From Deltaproteobacteria bacterium (GTDB lineage: Bacteria > Myxococcota_A > Polyangia > Polyangiales > Houyiibacteriaceae): a stretch of DNA of 64,000 bases. Location of the stretch: assembly GCA_017644045.1 (NCBI GenBank), contig JAEPMI010000001.1, forward strand, positions 116,470-180,469, read 5' to 3'. Below, piece by piece: positions 42,011 to 50,867 of this stretch. Position 1 is the stretch's first letter; each line of letters starts with the position of its first letter. The notes below the pieces were generated by a model. It did not search any database. It was not told where the DNA came from and saw nothing but the letters and a program-made list of their open reading frames with translations. The translations under genes were made by a program, and so were the position numbers.

Positions 42011-42735
42011 CGGTAGCGCGCCAGGTCGATCGCCGCAGCGCCCGCGTCCGCCCACTCGGGCGCGGCCACGTCCCTTCGGGCGAAGTAGGCCGCGGCCAGG
42101 ACCCGCTCGCCCGGCCGGCCGCGCGCGCCCGCGGCGTGCCAGGTGCACTGCTCGATCGCGACGAGGGTCCCCGCCTTCGGCAGCAGCGACACCGACCCGG
42201 GCCACGCGACCACGTCGATGTCGCCGGGCGGCTCGGTGGGCTCGCCCACCCCCCGGGGCAAGACGTAGAGGGGACCCGCTTCGTCGTCGACATCGTCGAG
42301 GTAGAGCAGGGTCAACACCCGCTCGATCCGGCCGATCGCCGGCCAGTGTCCGCTCTGGAAGCGCACGCCCTCGTCCTCGCCGCCGATGTGGGTGTGCCAG
42401 CGGAAGAAGGGTCGGGCGTCGTCGCTGATGAGGGCGCCCAGCTCCTCGACCCGCGCGTCGCCGAGGACCTCGCGGATCAGGGCCACGAGCGGGGGGCGCA
42501 GGTAGGTCGCGACGAGCTCGGGGTGCCGGTCCGCGAACCCATGGAGCGCGAGCCCCGACGCGCTCACGGCGGCCGCCTCACCCAGCGCCCGCGTGTCGGG
42601 CTCGTAGAGGGTCTCCGGGCGCACCGGCGCCGCCAGCTCGAGCAGGCGGCCCCGGAGCTCGGCCGCCTCGTCGGGCGAGAGAAACCCGTCGAAGACCGCG
42701 TAGCCACGCGTCGCCAACTGGTCGGCCGGGGTCAT
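42007..42735 (-). CDS. PhyH-like 2-oxoglutarate/Fe(II) dioxygenase, copy 1
   Basis: A 242-aa protein from the ATG at 42735 (MTPADQLATRGYAVFDGFL); ATGs at 42744 and 42747 would add three or four residues. The typical PhyH N-terminus is followed by the metal site in FRWHTHIGGEDEG, LTLLYLDDVDDEAGPLYVLPRG, and the distal His with an Arg in QCTWHAAGARGRPGERVLAAAYFAR. The same HxGGxD pattern occurs in copy 2, so the pair arose by duplication. It is divergent from the radical SAM gene at 42809, with 73 bp between. Confidence 0.85.
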   Translation of the reverse strand: MTPADQLATRGYAVFDGFLSPDEAAELRGRLLELAAPVRPETLYEPDTRALGEAAAVSASGLALHGFADRHPELVATYLRPPLVALIREVLGDARVEELGALISDDARPFFRWHTHIGGEDEGVRFQSGHWPAIGRIERVLTLLYLDDVDDEAGPLYVLPRGVGEPTEPPGDIDVVAWPGSVSLLPKAGTLVAIEQCTWHAAGARGRPGERVLAAAYFARRDVAAPEWADAGAAAIDLARYR

Positions 42736-42808
42736 CGCGCCCATCATAGAGCATGGTCCGCGGCCCGAGCAGGTTGACACTCCTCCGCGGGACGCAGGAA
42801 ATTCGGCC

Positions 42809-44497
42809 ATGGTGACCCGGCAAAAACGCATCGCGTTGATTTCGTTCGACGTCGAGGTCGCCGGGTCCCTCAGCACGTTCAGCTACAGCATCCACAAGCT
42901 GCAGGCGTCGCTGCTGACGTGCCCCGGCCTCGAGGACGCCGAGATCCGGGTCATCAACCGCGAGACGTCCGACCCGGAAGCGCTCCTCGAGCCACTGCTC
43001 GAGTTCCAGCCGACGATGATCGGCGCGTCGCTCTACGTCTGGTCCTTGCTGCCCTTCCGCAGCCTGGCGGAGATGTACAAACAGCGGCATCCCGAGGTTC
43101 CGATCATCGCCGGCGGGCCGAGCGCTCGGAAGAACGTCTTCGATCTGCCGCCCTACCGTTCGTTCCAGCAGACGGTGGACGCCATCGTCGTCGGCGAGGG
43201 CGAGTCGGTGGTCCGAGAGCTGGCCCTGCACCACCAGGAGCCCGACTGGAAGTCGACGGTGTCTGGGCTGCTCGTCTGGAGCGGTGACGAGTGGGTGTCG
43301 AACGGCGAGGCCCAGCGCCCGCAGGTCGACGACTACCCGAGCCCCTACCACCTGAACACGGCGCCGCCCGGCAGCGGCTTCATCGAGACCTTCCGCGGCT
43401 GCCCGGTCACGTGCTCGTTCTGCCAGTGGGGCGGCGTCTCACTCGGCGGCGTCCACTCGGTGGAGTACCTGGTCGAGCACCTGCACGGGCTGAAGCGAGC
43501 GCAGGTCGAGAACGTCCTCTTCCTCGACGCCGCCTTCAACCTCAGCCCTCGCGCGTTCCGCAACCTCGCAGCCGCGGACGCCGAAGCCGAGGTGCTCAAG
43601 GACTTCACGGTCTTCGGTCATCTGTACCCGACCCACGTGCAGGACATGCACCTCGAGCTCTTCGCCAAGATGGGGCGAGTGCACCCGGCCATCGGCGTGC
43701 AGAGCTTCGTGCCGGAGGTGCTCGAACGCATCGGGCGCACGGTCGACATGCAGCGCTTCGAGCGCGTCGTCGGCGCGATCCGCGACGACTACGGGGTCGA
43801 CGTCGAGCTCATCATGGGGCTCCCCGGCGACACGCCGAGCTCGTTCCGGAAGACGGTCGAGAAGGCGGTCGAGATGGCCGACGCCGTGCGCATCGCCTTC
43901 TGCATGATCCTTCCGGACGCGCTGCTCGACCGGGCCCGCCCCCACGACGGGATCGAGTTCGACCACGAGACCTTCTTCATGAAGTCCTGTGCTGGCTGGT
44001 CGGAAGAGGACCTCGCGCGCGAGTGGGCCTGGGTCAACGACGTCGCCAGCCAGTTCTACAAGCAGGAGAACTACGGCAGCTGGGTCGGCTTCCGCACGAG
44101 CGGCGACGAAGGCGAGCGGCAGGACCGCATCCCCGAGGTGGACCGCTCCCCAACCGTCCCCGCGCCGACCGTCGAGCGACTCCGTGATGCGGTGAACGCC
44201 GCGAGCGTGGACTTCCAGCTGCGCGAGATGCGCGTGCGCCACGGAAAGGTGCTGGCCGACCTCGATGGACCGATTGGCGACGTGGTCCTCGAGGCGTGCG
44301 TGGCGGAGCCGGACGCACGCTTCTTCCTTCGCCGCGAAGGCGTCGACTACAGCCACTCCGGCGACGTCGGTCGCGAGGGCGCCGAGGGCCTGAAGCGGGT
44401 CATCGACACCCTGCACCGCGACATCCGCCAGCTCCTCGCCGACGCCGCGCCGAGCTCGGAGCCGGCCCTGGTCCAGCTCGGCGGCAAACCCAGCTGA
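42809..44497 (+). CDS. B12-binding-domain radical SAM enzyme
   Basis: A 562-aa protein. Residues 1-150 have the cobalamin-binding Rossmann pattern seen in such enzymes (RIALISFDVE, PTMIGASLYVWSLLPFRSL, VPIIAGGPSAR, DAIVVGEGESVVREL). The canonical DxHxxG loop is not evident, so cobalamin may not bind. The radical SAM core has Cys 198, 202 and 205 in RGCPVTCSFCQWG for the 4Fe-4S cluster, and AIGVQSFVPEVLERIGRT and ELIMGLPGDT follow. A C-terminal region of about 130 aa is unassigned. Possible roles are methylation or ring chemistry on a lipid or small molecule. It is divergent from the two PhyH oxygenases. Confidence 0.88.
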   Translation: MVTRQKRIALISFDVEVAGSLSTFSYSIHKLQASLLTCPGLEDAEIRVINRETSDPEALLEPLLEFQPTMIGASLYVWSLLPFRSLAEMYKQRHPEVPIIAGGPSARKNVFDLPPYRSFQQTVDAIVVGEGESVVRELALHHQEPDWKSTVSGLLVWSGDEWVSNGEAQRPQVDDYPSPYHLNTAPPGSGFIETFRGCPVTCSFCQWGGVSLGGVHSVEYLVEHLHGLKRAQVENVLFLDAAFNLSPRAFRNLAAADAEAEVLKDFTVFGHLYPTHVQDMHLELFAKMGRVHPAIGVQSFVPEVLERIGRTVDMQRFERVVGAIRDDYGVDVELIMGLPGDTPSSFRKTVEKAVEMADAVRIAFCMILPDALLDRARPHDGIEFDHETFFMKSCAGWSEEDLAREWAWVNDVASQFYKQENYGSWVGFRTSGDEGERQDRIPEVDRSPTVPAPTVERLRDAVNAASVDFQLREMRVRHGKVLADLDGPIGDVVLEACVAEPDARFFLRREGVDYSHSGDVGREGAEGLKRVIDTLHRDIRQLLADAAPSSEPALVQLGGKPS

Positions 44498-44523
44498 GCG
44501 GGCTCGGTCGCCGGGTGCCCTGA

Positions 44524-44573
44524 CCCCGAACTGGGGACTCTACTCGCGGCTCGGGAGGGCGCCGGGCGGCGCC
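44524..44573 (+). terminator. Two stem-loops after the radical SAM gene
   Basis: cccc-gaact-gggg (44524-44536) and ggcgcc-gggc-ggcgcc (44558-44573) lie 27 and 61 bp after the stop. They could end transcription before the iron operon. No T tract is present, so this is weak. Confidence 0.35.
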
Positions 44574-44622
44574 GAGATCCGGCTTGCGCGAGTGGCATTC
44601 CGTGTCAATCTGCCGGCTCCCA

Positions 44623-47187
44623 ATGAAATTGAAAATTAATTTCATTTTCAATTTGGTGGCCGCGGTTCTGGTTCCATTCGCCGGCCCCGCTCACGCTCAG
44701 GATGTCCAGCCCCCGGCCGTCATCGAGCTCGCGGACCCCGTGCGACCCTCGGTCGGGGACGGCTCATCGGTCCTCGTCCGACTGCGGATCACGGTCGGAG
44801 TGGATGGGCTGGTGTCAGATGTGGAGGTGGTGGAGAGCGGAGGCGAAGCCTTCGACGCGGCCGTGATGGAGGTCGCTCGCGCCGCTCGCTTCGAGCCCGC
44901 GCGCCGCGATGGAGTCGCCGTAGCAGTACGACTTCCGTTCGAGTACACCTTTCCGGCGGTCGAGCCAGAAGCCACAGAGGAGCCCGCGACCGACGAGCCG
45001 GAGGTCGTCTTCGATCCCGAGACCGGAACCCCGCTCCAGCCGTCGGTCGACTCGGAGGCCGCGACCGAAGCCCCCACCCCGGCCGAGTCCCCGACGACGG
45101 CCCCCGAAACCATCGAGCCGGAGACCGTCGACGACGAGGGCGAGATGGGCGACTTCGAGTTCGGCGCCCAGGCGCGAGTCCGCACGCGGGAAGACGAGCG
45201 ACGGCACTCCGCGGAAGCGGTCGACGTGGTCGACATGGACGACGCGCAGACCCGGACGGCCGACCTCGGCGAGGTCCTGGCGCGCACCGATGGCGTCACC
45301 GTGCGGCGCTCCGGTGGCCTCGGCAGCGCGGAACGGATCTCGCTGGTGGGACTCGAGGGGCGGCAGATCCGCTACTTCCTGGACGGCATCCCGCTCCGCT
45401 ACATGGGCTTCGCGACGGGCCTCGCGAACATCCCGGTCGGGCTGGTCGACCGCCTCGAGATCTTTCGTGGGGTGGTGCCGATTCGCTACGGCGCCGACGC
45501 GGTCGGGGGCGCCATCGACCTGATCTCGGAGGACGTCACGGACGGCTCCGGTGCGAGCTTCGCGTACCAGACCGGCTCCTTTGCCACCCATCGGCTCTCC
45601 GGGAGCGGTCGCGTCTACCATCCCGGCACCGGCTTCTTCACCCGCGCCGCCGCCTATCTCGACTCTGCCGAGAACGACTACGACGTCGACGTGGAGGTGG
45701 CGAACTCGTCCGGCCGACGGGAGCCACGCACGGTCGATCTCTTCAACGCGGACTACCGCGCGTACGGCGGAATGGTCGAAGTCGGAGTCGCTCGTCGACC
45801 GGGCGCTCGGCTCGCATCGGTCCGAGCGTTCGCCACCACCTTCGATCGCGGCGTCCCCCACGACATCGCGATGACGACGCCCTACCACGACGTCCGCTAT
45901 GGGCAGACCGACACGGGCTTCGTCGCGCGCTACGAGAACGACTTCCTCGACGAGCGCGTGAGCCTCGAGCTCGCTGCGGGCTACGTCGCGCATCGCATCG
46001 ACTTCCGGGACCAGGGCACGTGCCGCTACAACTGGCTCGAGCAGTGCGTGCGCGAGCTCGACCCGCCCGGCGAGATGGGCGGGATCGTCGCGGGAGGGCG
46101 ACGGCTGAAGACGGTCGAACGCAGCACCTACGCGCGGCTGAACCTCACCTACCGCCCCACCCGCGAGCACGCGCTGACGCTCTCGGTCAGTCCCGACTTC
46201 GACTTCCGAGACACGGAAGGCGGCACGCTCGCCACCGGACTGCTGACCGGCAGGTCGACGCGCGAAATGGTCGTCGCGGGGGTCTCGTACGACCTGCGGC
46301 TCGCGGACCGCTTCGAGAACTCGTTCTTCGTGAAGGGCTACTGGCAGCGCCTCACCGCCGACGAGCAGAGCTTCGACGGGGTCGTCACGCATGACGCCAA
46401 CGAAGCCGCACCCGGCTTCGGAGACTCGCTGCGCGTCGACCTGAGCGACGACGTCTACCTGAAGGCGTCGTACGAATGGGCGACGCGCATGCCCGCGAGC
46501 GACGAGTACTTCGGCGACGGCATTCGCACGCTGCCGAGCTTCGAGCTCCGTCCGGAGCGCAGCCACAACGTGAACCTCGCGGTCAACGGGCAGCTCGAGC
46601 ACGAGCGCTTCGGCGAGCTCCGGGCCGACGTCGCGCTCTTCGCGCGCCAGGTCTCCGACCTGCTGTGGCGGACCGCTAGCGACGAGTCCTTCCAGATCGA
46701 GAACATCGGCCGCGTGCGCTCGCTCGGCGCGACACTGAAGCTGGAGTACCTCTCGCCCGGCGAGTGGGTCGGCCTCCGCGGCACCGGGACCTACCTCGAC
46801 TCGCGGAACTTCTCGGACGAGGACCGCTTCGCCGACGTCCAGGGCGACCGCATCCCCAACCGCCCCTACCTCGAAGCCTCGGCCGAGATCGCGGTCGGCA
46901 TGTCGGGCTTCCTGACCGCTCTCGATCGGCTGACCGGGCTGTGGGGCTTTCGATACACCCACGAGTTCTTCCTCGGCTACGAGAGCCGAGGGGGCTCGGG
47001 CGACCCGATCACGGTCCCTTCGCAGCTCGTGATGTACGCGGCGCTTCGCTACGCGGTCACCGCTCGCCCTCGATCGATCTCCGCGGCGATCGAGGTCCAG
47101 AACCTGAGCGACGCCGCGGTCTACGACTTCTTCGGCGTGCAGCGCCCCGGGCGGGCCGTCTACGCAAAGCTCGCCGTCGACCTTTGA
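44623..47187 (+). CDS. TonB-dependent receptor with N-terminal TonB C-terminal domain
   Basis: An 854-aa protein from the ATG at 44623, which gives a clean signal peptide ending AHA-Q (about residue 25). Residues 30-115 are a TonB C-terminal-type domain (VRLRITVGVDGLVSDVEVVES, AARFEPARRDG). A Pro/Glu/Thr linker follows to about 190. The receptor plug is at 195-320 (TADLGEVLARTDGVTVRRSGG, GRQIRYFLDGIPL, LEIFRGVVPIRYGADAVGGAIDL) and the 22-strand barrel follows, closing in AVYAKLAVDL. It is an outer-membrane ferric-siderophore receptor candidate for the catecholate made by the genes at 51-62 kb. Regulation by iron is suggested by the Fur-like box over its start. Confidence 0.93.
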   Translation: MKLKINFIFNLVAAVLVPFAGPAHAQDVQPPAVIELADPVRPSVGDGSSVLVRLRITVGVDGLVSDVEVVESGGEAFDAAVMEVARAARFEPARRDGVAVAVRLPFEYTFPAVEPEATEEPATDEPEVVFDPETGTPLQPSVDSEAATEAPTPAESPTTAPETIEPETVDDEGEMGDFEFGAQARVRTREDERRHSAEAVDVVDMDDAQTRTADLGEVLARTDGVTVRRSGGLGSAERISLVGLEGRQIRYFLDGIPLRYMGFATGLANIPVGLVDRLEIFRGVVPIRYGADAVGGAIDLISEDVTDGSGASFAYQTGSFATHRLSGSGRVYHPGTGFFTRAAAYLDSAENDYDVDVEVANSSGRREPRTVDLFNADYRAYGGMVEVGVARRPGARLASVRAFATTFDRGVPHDIAMTTPYHDVRYGQTDTGFVARYENDFLDERVSLELAAGYVAHRIDFRDQGTCRYNWLEQCVRELDPPGEMGGIVAGGRRLKTVERSTYARLNLTYRPTREHALTLSVSPDFDFRDTEGGTLATGLLTGRSTREMVVAGVSYDLRLADRFENSFFVKGYWQRLTADEQSFDGVVTHDANEAAPGFGDSLRVDLSDDVYLKASYEWATRMPASDEYFGDGIRTLPSFELRPERSHNVNLAVNGQLEHERFGELRADVALFARQVSDLLWRTASDESFQIENIGRVRSLGATLKLEYLSPGEWVGLRGTGTYLDSRNFSDEDRFADVQGDRIPNRPYLEASAEIAVGMSGFLTALDRLTGLWGFRYTHEFFLGYESRGGSGDPITVPSQLVMYAALRYAVTARPRSISAAIEVQNLSDAAVYDFFGVQRPGRAVYAKLAVDL
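44626..44654 (+). promoter_or_regulatory. Fur-box-like AT-rich palindrome at the start of the TonB receptor gene
   Basis: Perfect 11-bp arms (aaattgaaaat and attttcaattt) flank a 7-bp centre. The inner 19-mer 44631-44649 matches the classic Fur consensus gataatgataatcattatc at 13 of 19 positions. It is a striking AT island in a very GC-rich genome. It lies one base after the ATG and encodes the signal-peptide start (KLKINFIFNL). A Fur-family gene is 6 kb away. It is probably an iron-responsive operator; an mRNA hairpin over the start codon is also possible. Confidence 0.7.
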
Positions 47188-47225
47188 CCCACTGGCTTGG
47201 ATAGGCCGTAACAGGAGATGGACAG

Positions 47226-48554
47226 ATGACACTCGACAAGAAGACCCGGGCGCTGCTCGCGCTGACCGCCGCGCTGGCGTTCGCCGGCTGCGGCGACGAC
47301 GACTCGACCGACGACCCCGGGGACGACCCGATGGTCGACATGGGCACCACCGACATGAGCTCGGATGACGATCTCGGGGGCGGACCGGTCACGACCGAGA
47401 GCTACGTCGTCACCGTCCACGACGGCGACAGCGACATCACCTACCTCGCGCAGGTCGACGACCTCGCCGCCGGGACGACGGTGGGCTTCACCGGCCCGCA
47501 GATCCCCGGATCGGTCATCGCGGTCGCGTCCGGAGACGACCCCTATGTCTACGTCGGCTCGTCGAGCTCCGTTCTCTATCGCTACGTGGTGACCGCCGAC
47601 GGCGTCGAGCTCGACGACGAGGTCGACTTCATCAACCAGGGCACGACCGCGATCAACGGCTACCAGTCGGCGCTCTTCCTCGTCGACGAGACCAAGGGCT
47701 ACTTCCTCGACCTCGCCAACAACCAGGTGGTGATCTGGAACCCGACCGACATGACCGTGACCGGCGCCGAGGACTTCTCGGAGACCGTCACGGGCGCCGA
47801 CATCCGCTCCGGCCACTCCGGGTTCCCGATCCAGATCGGCACCAAGTACTACTACGGCCTCGGCTTCATCGACTCGACCACGCTCGGTGTCCTCGGTGGT
47901 GCCGCCATGCTGGTGATCGACTCGGCCGACGACAGCGCCACGGTCTTCCGCGATCCGATGGACCGCTGCGGCTACACGTTCTCCATCGCCGAAGGCACCG
48001 ATGGGATCTACCTCGCGTCCGAGTCCTACGCGGCCGCCAACCACGCGCTCGACGACTCGGCCCCGGCGCCCTGCATGGTGCGCTTCGACCCGGAGACCGA
48101 GACCTTCGACGAGACCTTCCAGCAGGACCTGACGGCCCTCGTCGGCGGCACCGCCGCGGGCACCGTCGTTCCCGGTCCGACCGCGGGCGAGGCCTACCTC
48201 CGCGTGCTCGAGGAGTCCGAGCTCCCCTGCACCGTGGAGCAGTGGTCCATGGGCGACTCGTCGTGCCCCGCCGGCGGCGCCGGTCCGCGCGCCCGCCTGC
48301 TCAGCGTCCAGGCCGCGTGGAAGTGGTACGAGCTCACGCTCGGTGACACCCCGGTCGCGACGGAGATGCCCGACGCGGTGCTCACCTCCGGCGCCACGCT
48401 CGGCATCAACTCGGGCGCCGAGATCCTCGTGCCGGAGTTCGAGGGCACGGCCACCGACCTCCGCGACTTCACGGGGAACGTGTACGGCGACATCGTCCTC
48501 GAGAGCGAGGGGTACATCCGCTCCATCGCGAAGGTGACCGTCGTCACCGAGTGA
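47226..48554 (+). CDS. Lipoprotein of the iron-uptake operon (DUF4374/MxcI-like propeller)
   Basis: A 442-aa protein with lipobox AFAGC (Cys 22), an Asp-rich linker, then repeating beta blades (YVVTVHDGDSDITYLAQVDDL, YVYVGSSSSVLYRYVV, GYFLDLANNQVVIWNP, IYLASESYAAANHAL). The pattern suits a seven-bladed propeller such as the lipoproteins often found directly after TonB receptors in siderophore loci (DUF4374-like; similar proteins are labelled MxcI in myxobacteria, from memory). It probably binds the ferric siderophore or assists the receptor. It lies 38 bp after the receptor gene, with AGGAG upstream. Confidence 0.8.
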   Translation: MTLDKKTRALLALTAALAFAGCGDDDSTDDPGDDPMVDMGTTDMSSDDDLGGGPVTTESYVVTVHDGDSDITYLAQVDDLAAGTTVGFTGPQIPGSVIAVASGDDPYVYVGSSSSVLYRYVVTADGVELDDEVDFINQGTTAINGYQSALFLVDETKGYFLDLANNQVVIWNPTDMTVTGAEDFSETVTGADIRSGHSGFPIQIGTKYYYGLGFIDSTTLGVLGGAAMLVIDSADDSATVFRDPMDRCGYTFSIAEGTDGIYLASESYAAANHALDDSAPAPCMVRFDPETETFDETFQQDLTALVGGTAAGTVVPGPTAGEAYLRVLEESELPCTVEQWSMGDSSCPAGGAGPRARLLSVQAAWKWYELTLGDTPVATEMPDAVLTSGATLGINSGAEILVPEFEGTATDLRDFTGNVYGDIVLESEGYIRSIAKVTVVTE

Positions 48555-48561
48555 CCAGGCC

Positions 48562-48591
48562 GCGCCGCGCGGCCTTCGGGTCGCGCGGCGC
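48562..48591 (+). terminator. GC-rich stem-loop inside the iron operon
   Basis: cgccgcgcg (48563-48571) pairs exactly with cgcgcggcg (48582-48590), just after the lipoprotein stop and before ctccgtttct. It may partly terminate the transcript or stabilise the upstream mRNA, setting lower expression of the three membrane proteins that follow. Confidence 0.5.
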
Positions 48592-48655
48592 TCCGTTTCT
48601 CCTCGGTGGGCCCGTCACCACGGACCCACCGAGGAGCGACCGAGCTCCCGACACC

Positions 48656-48928
48656 ATGACCACGCTCTCCATCCTCGGTCTGACCGCCGTCGTCTTCGGC
48701 TCGGTCGCCCTCCACCTGGCCGCGCCTCGCCAGCGCTGGCTCGAGTCGCCCTTGCCTGCGCGACCGACACGGCTCGCCGGAGCGCTGTTGCTCGCTGCGG
48801 GCTGGGTGCTCTGGACTCGAGAGATCGACGCCCTGACCGCCACCTACGTGCTCCTCACGAGCGTCATGGTGCTTTTCGTCGCCCTTCCCCATCTCGGCGC
48901 GCTGGTCGCCATGCGGCGGGAGGACTGA
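48656..48928 (+). CDS. Small membrane protein, DUF3325-like (iron operon)
   Basis: A 90-aa protein from the ATG at 48656 with three hydrophobic helices (ILGLTAVVFGSVALHLAA, RLAGALLLAAGWVLW, YVLLTSVMVLFVALPHLGALVAM). Size, topology and position next to a DUF3649-like and a PepSY protein match DUF3325 of the iron-uptake operons of other proteobacteria. The start of the open frame at 48551 covers the terminator hairpin and is rejected. It is two bases from the next gene. Confidence 0.7.
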   Translation: MTTLSILGLTAVVFGSVALHLAAPRQRWLESPLPARPTRLAGALLLAAGWVLWTREIDALTATYVLLTSVMVLFVALPHLGALVAMRRED

Positions 48929-48929
48929 G

Positions 48930-49217
48930 ATGACGACCAAGCGACCGGCCATTCAGCGCGACTGGTTCACCAAGACGATGGCTGGACTCCTGCTCGGCTT
49001 GGTTCTGGCGTTCGGGATCAGCGGCATCGTGTCCGAGCTGACCACGAGCGTGCCCCTCGTGGTTCGAGCGCAGCTGGTCATGTGGCTCGTCACGCCCGTG
49101 TGGCTCGTGATCTTCGCGAGCGTCTACTTCTTTCGCAGCGGCGCGCGGGCCTGGCTCTGGCTGGGCGCCGCGAGCGCACTCGTCCACGGCGCGTTCTTCG
49201 CGCTGAAGGCCCTCTGA
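48930..49217 (+). CDS. Small membrane protein, DUF3649-like (iron operon)
   Basis: A 95-aa protein with three membrane helices. The start RDWFTKTMAGLLLGLVLAFGISG, then MWLVTPVWLVIFASVYFFRSGARAWLWLGAASALVHG, fits DUF3649. That family sits beside PepSY proteins and TonB receptors in iron operons. It probably forms an inner-membrane complex with the PepSY protein for iron release or reduction. Spacing is one base from the previous gene and 12 bases to the next. Confidence 0.8.
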   Translation: MTTKRPAIQRDWFTKTMAGLLLGLVLAFGISGIVSELTTSVPLVVRAQLVMWLVTPVWLVIFASVYFFRSGARAWLWLGAASALVHGAFFALKAL

Positions 49218-49229
49218 CGGAGACCTGCC

Positions 49230-50864
49230 ATGAAGGCCGAGCTCATTCGCATCTACAAGGTGCTACACACGTGGACCGGCATTCTCGCCGGAATGGCGCT
49301 CTTCATCGCGTTCTTCGCGGGCGCGTTGACGATGTTCGAGGAGCCGCTCACTCGCTGGGCGTCGGCGCCGGGCGCGGCGGACATCGTGTCCCTCGACGAG
49401 ACTCAGGCGCTCATCGTGGACACGCTCCGCGAGCGACCGGATGCGGCGAAGGACTTCACGGTCCACCTGCAACCCACCGAGGCCACGCCCGCGCGCCTGA
49501 CCTGGCACGTTCGGCCAGAAGGTGCGGGCGAGCACGACGAGTCGGGCGGCCAGCACTTCCTCGCGACACGCGACGCGAACGGCGCGCTCGAGATTCGTGA
49601 GCACCACCCCGCCAGCGTGGGTCCTCTGATCGACACGCTGCACCGAGTGGTGGGTCTGCCCTTCGACAACGATCCCGGCCGGCTCTTCATGGGGATCGTC
49701 GCGGTCCTCTACGCGCTGGCTCTCTTCTCCGGCGTGGTGATCATCTTCCCGTCGCTGGTGCGCGACCTCTTCGCGCTGCGGATCGGGAAGAACCTCAAGC
49801 GCATGTGGATGGACGCCCACAACGCGGTGGGTGTGCTCAGCCTCCCCTTTCACATCGTCATCGCGTGCACCGCCGTCGTGTTCGCGTTCCACGACTTCAT
49901 CTATGCGGGGCAGGACGCACTGGTCCACGACGGGGAGCTCGCGACCGCGTTCCGGCCGCCGCCTCCGCCCCCGGGAACGCCCATCGAACGAGACCCCGCC
50001 GAGATGCAGTCGCCGGCCGACCTGATCGCGTTGGTCGAGGCCGAGTCCCCGAGCTTCGAGGTCTCGTCTCTGCAGTACGTGGGGGTGAGCGGACCACGCG
50101 CCGCGGTGCGCGTGTGGGGGACCGATCCGGCGGCCATCTCACCGCGCGGCCCAGGCGGCTTCGCCATCGTCGATCCCTACGGTGGACGAATCGTCAACGA
50201 GGCCTTCATGCCGGGCAGGCAGTCGGCCCCCAACCTCGTGGTGAGCAGCTTCTTCGCGCTGCACATGGGCGCGTTCGGTGGCGGACTGATCCGCTGGGCC
50301 TACTTCCTGCTCGGCCTCGCCGGCGCGTGGCTCTTCTACACGGGCAACCTCCTGTGGGTCGAGTCTCGGCGCAAGAAGGCGCCCAGGGGTCGCGACGGCC
50401 AACCCGACCAACCCCGCAACGTGCGTCTCATGGCGTCCGCCACCGTGGGTGTCTGCCTCGGCAGCGTCTGCGGCATCGCGCTCACCTTGCTGGCGAGCAA
50501 GTGGCTCCCCGGGCGGGTCGACGACCTCGCGAGCGCGCACCTGCTCCTCTACTACGGCGGCTTCTTCGGTGCGCTCGTCTGGGCGTTCGCGCGAGGCGGA
50601 GCACGCGCCGCCGTCCATCTGCTCTGGATTGCGGCTCTCCTCACGGCGGCTCTCCCGCTCAGCACCCTGCTCGGGTGGCTCGCGCCGGCGAGCGGCACCT
50701 GGGCCCATACTTCCGGTGCTGCCCTCGCCGTCGATGGCACCGCCCTCGCCCTCGCCGTCGGCTTCGCGCTCATGGCGCGCGCCACGGCACGACGCGCACG
50801 GCACGGCTCGCGAGACAGCGTCTGGGCGCTTCCGGCCGCTCCCGTCCCCGAACCCGCCGAGTAG
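49230..50864 (+). CDS. PepSY-associated membrane protein (iron-siderophore release)
   Basis: A 544-aa inner-membrane protein. It has the PepSY_TM architecture: KVLHTWTGILAGMALFIAFFAGALTMFEEPL, a periplasmic loop, HRVVGLPFDNDPGRLFMGIVAVLYALALFSGVVIIFP, DAHNAVGVLSLPFHIVIACTAVVFAFHDF and a second loop with a Pro run. Then come FFALHMGAFGGGLIRWAYFLLGLAGAWLFYTGNLLWVE and four more helices. Conserved His residues in the helices may bind haem. Related proteins (PiuB, FoxB, FsrB types) reduce or release iron from siderophores. It ends three bases from the convergent Fur-family gene. Confidence 0.9.
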   Translation: MKAELIRIYKVLHTWTGILAGMALFIAFFAGALTMFEEPLTRWASAPGAADIVSLDETQALIVDTLRERPDAAKDFTVHLQPTEATPARLTWHVRPEGAGEHDESGGQHFLATRDANGALEIREHHPASVGPLIDTLHRVVGLPFDNDPGRLFMGIVAVLYALALFSGVVIIFPSLVRDLFALRIGKNLKRMWMDAHNAVGVLSLPFHIVIACTAVVFAFHDFIYAGQDALVHDGELATAFRPPPPPPGTPIERDPAEMQSPADLIALVEAESPSFEVSSLQYVGVSGPRAAVRVWGTDPAAISPRGPGGFAIVDPYGGRIVNEAFMPGRQSAPNLVVSSFFALHMGAFGGGLIRWAYFLLGLAGAWLFYTGNLLWVESRRKKAPRGRDGQPDQPRNVRLMASATVGVCLGSVCGIALTLLASKWLPGRVDDLASAHLLLYYGGFFGALVWAFARGGARAAVHLLWIAALLTAALPLSTLLGWLAPASGTWAHTSGAALAVDGTALALAVGFALMARATARRARHGSRDSVWALPAAPVPEPAE

Positions 50865-50867
50865 CGG

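Noticed and set aside
42736-42808. Cobalamin riboswitch before the radical SAM gene
   Set aside because: The region is only 73 bp and lacks a B12-box-like sequence.
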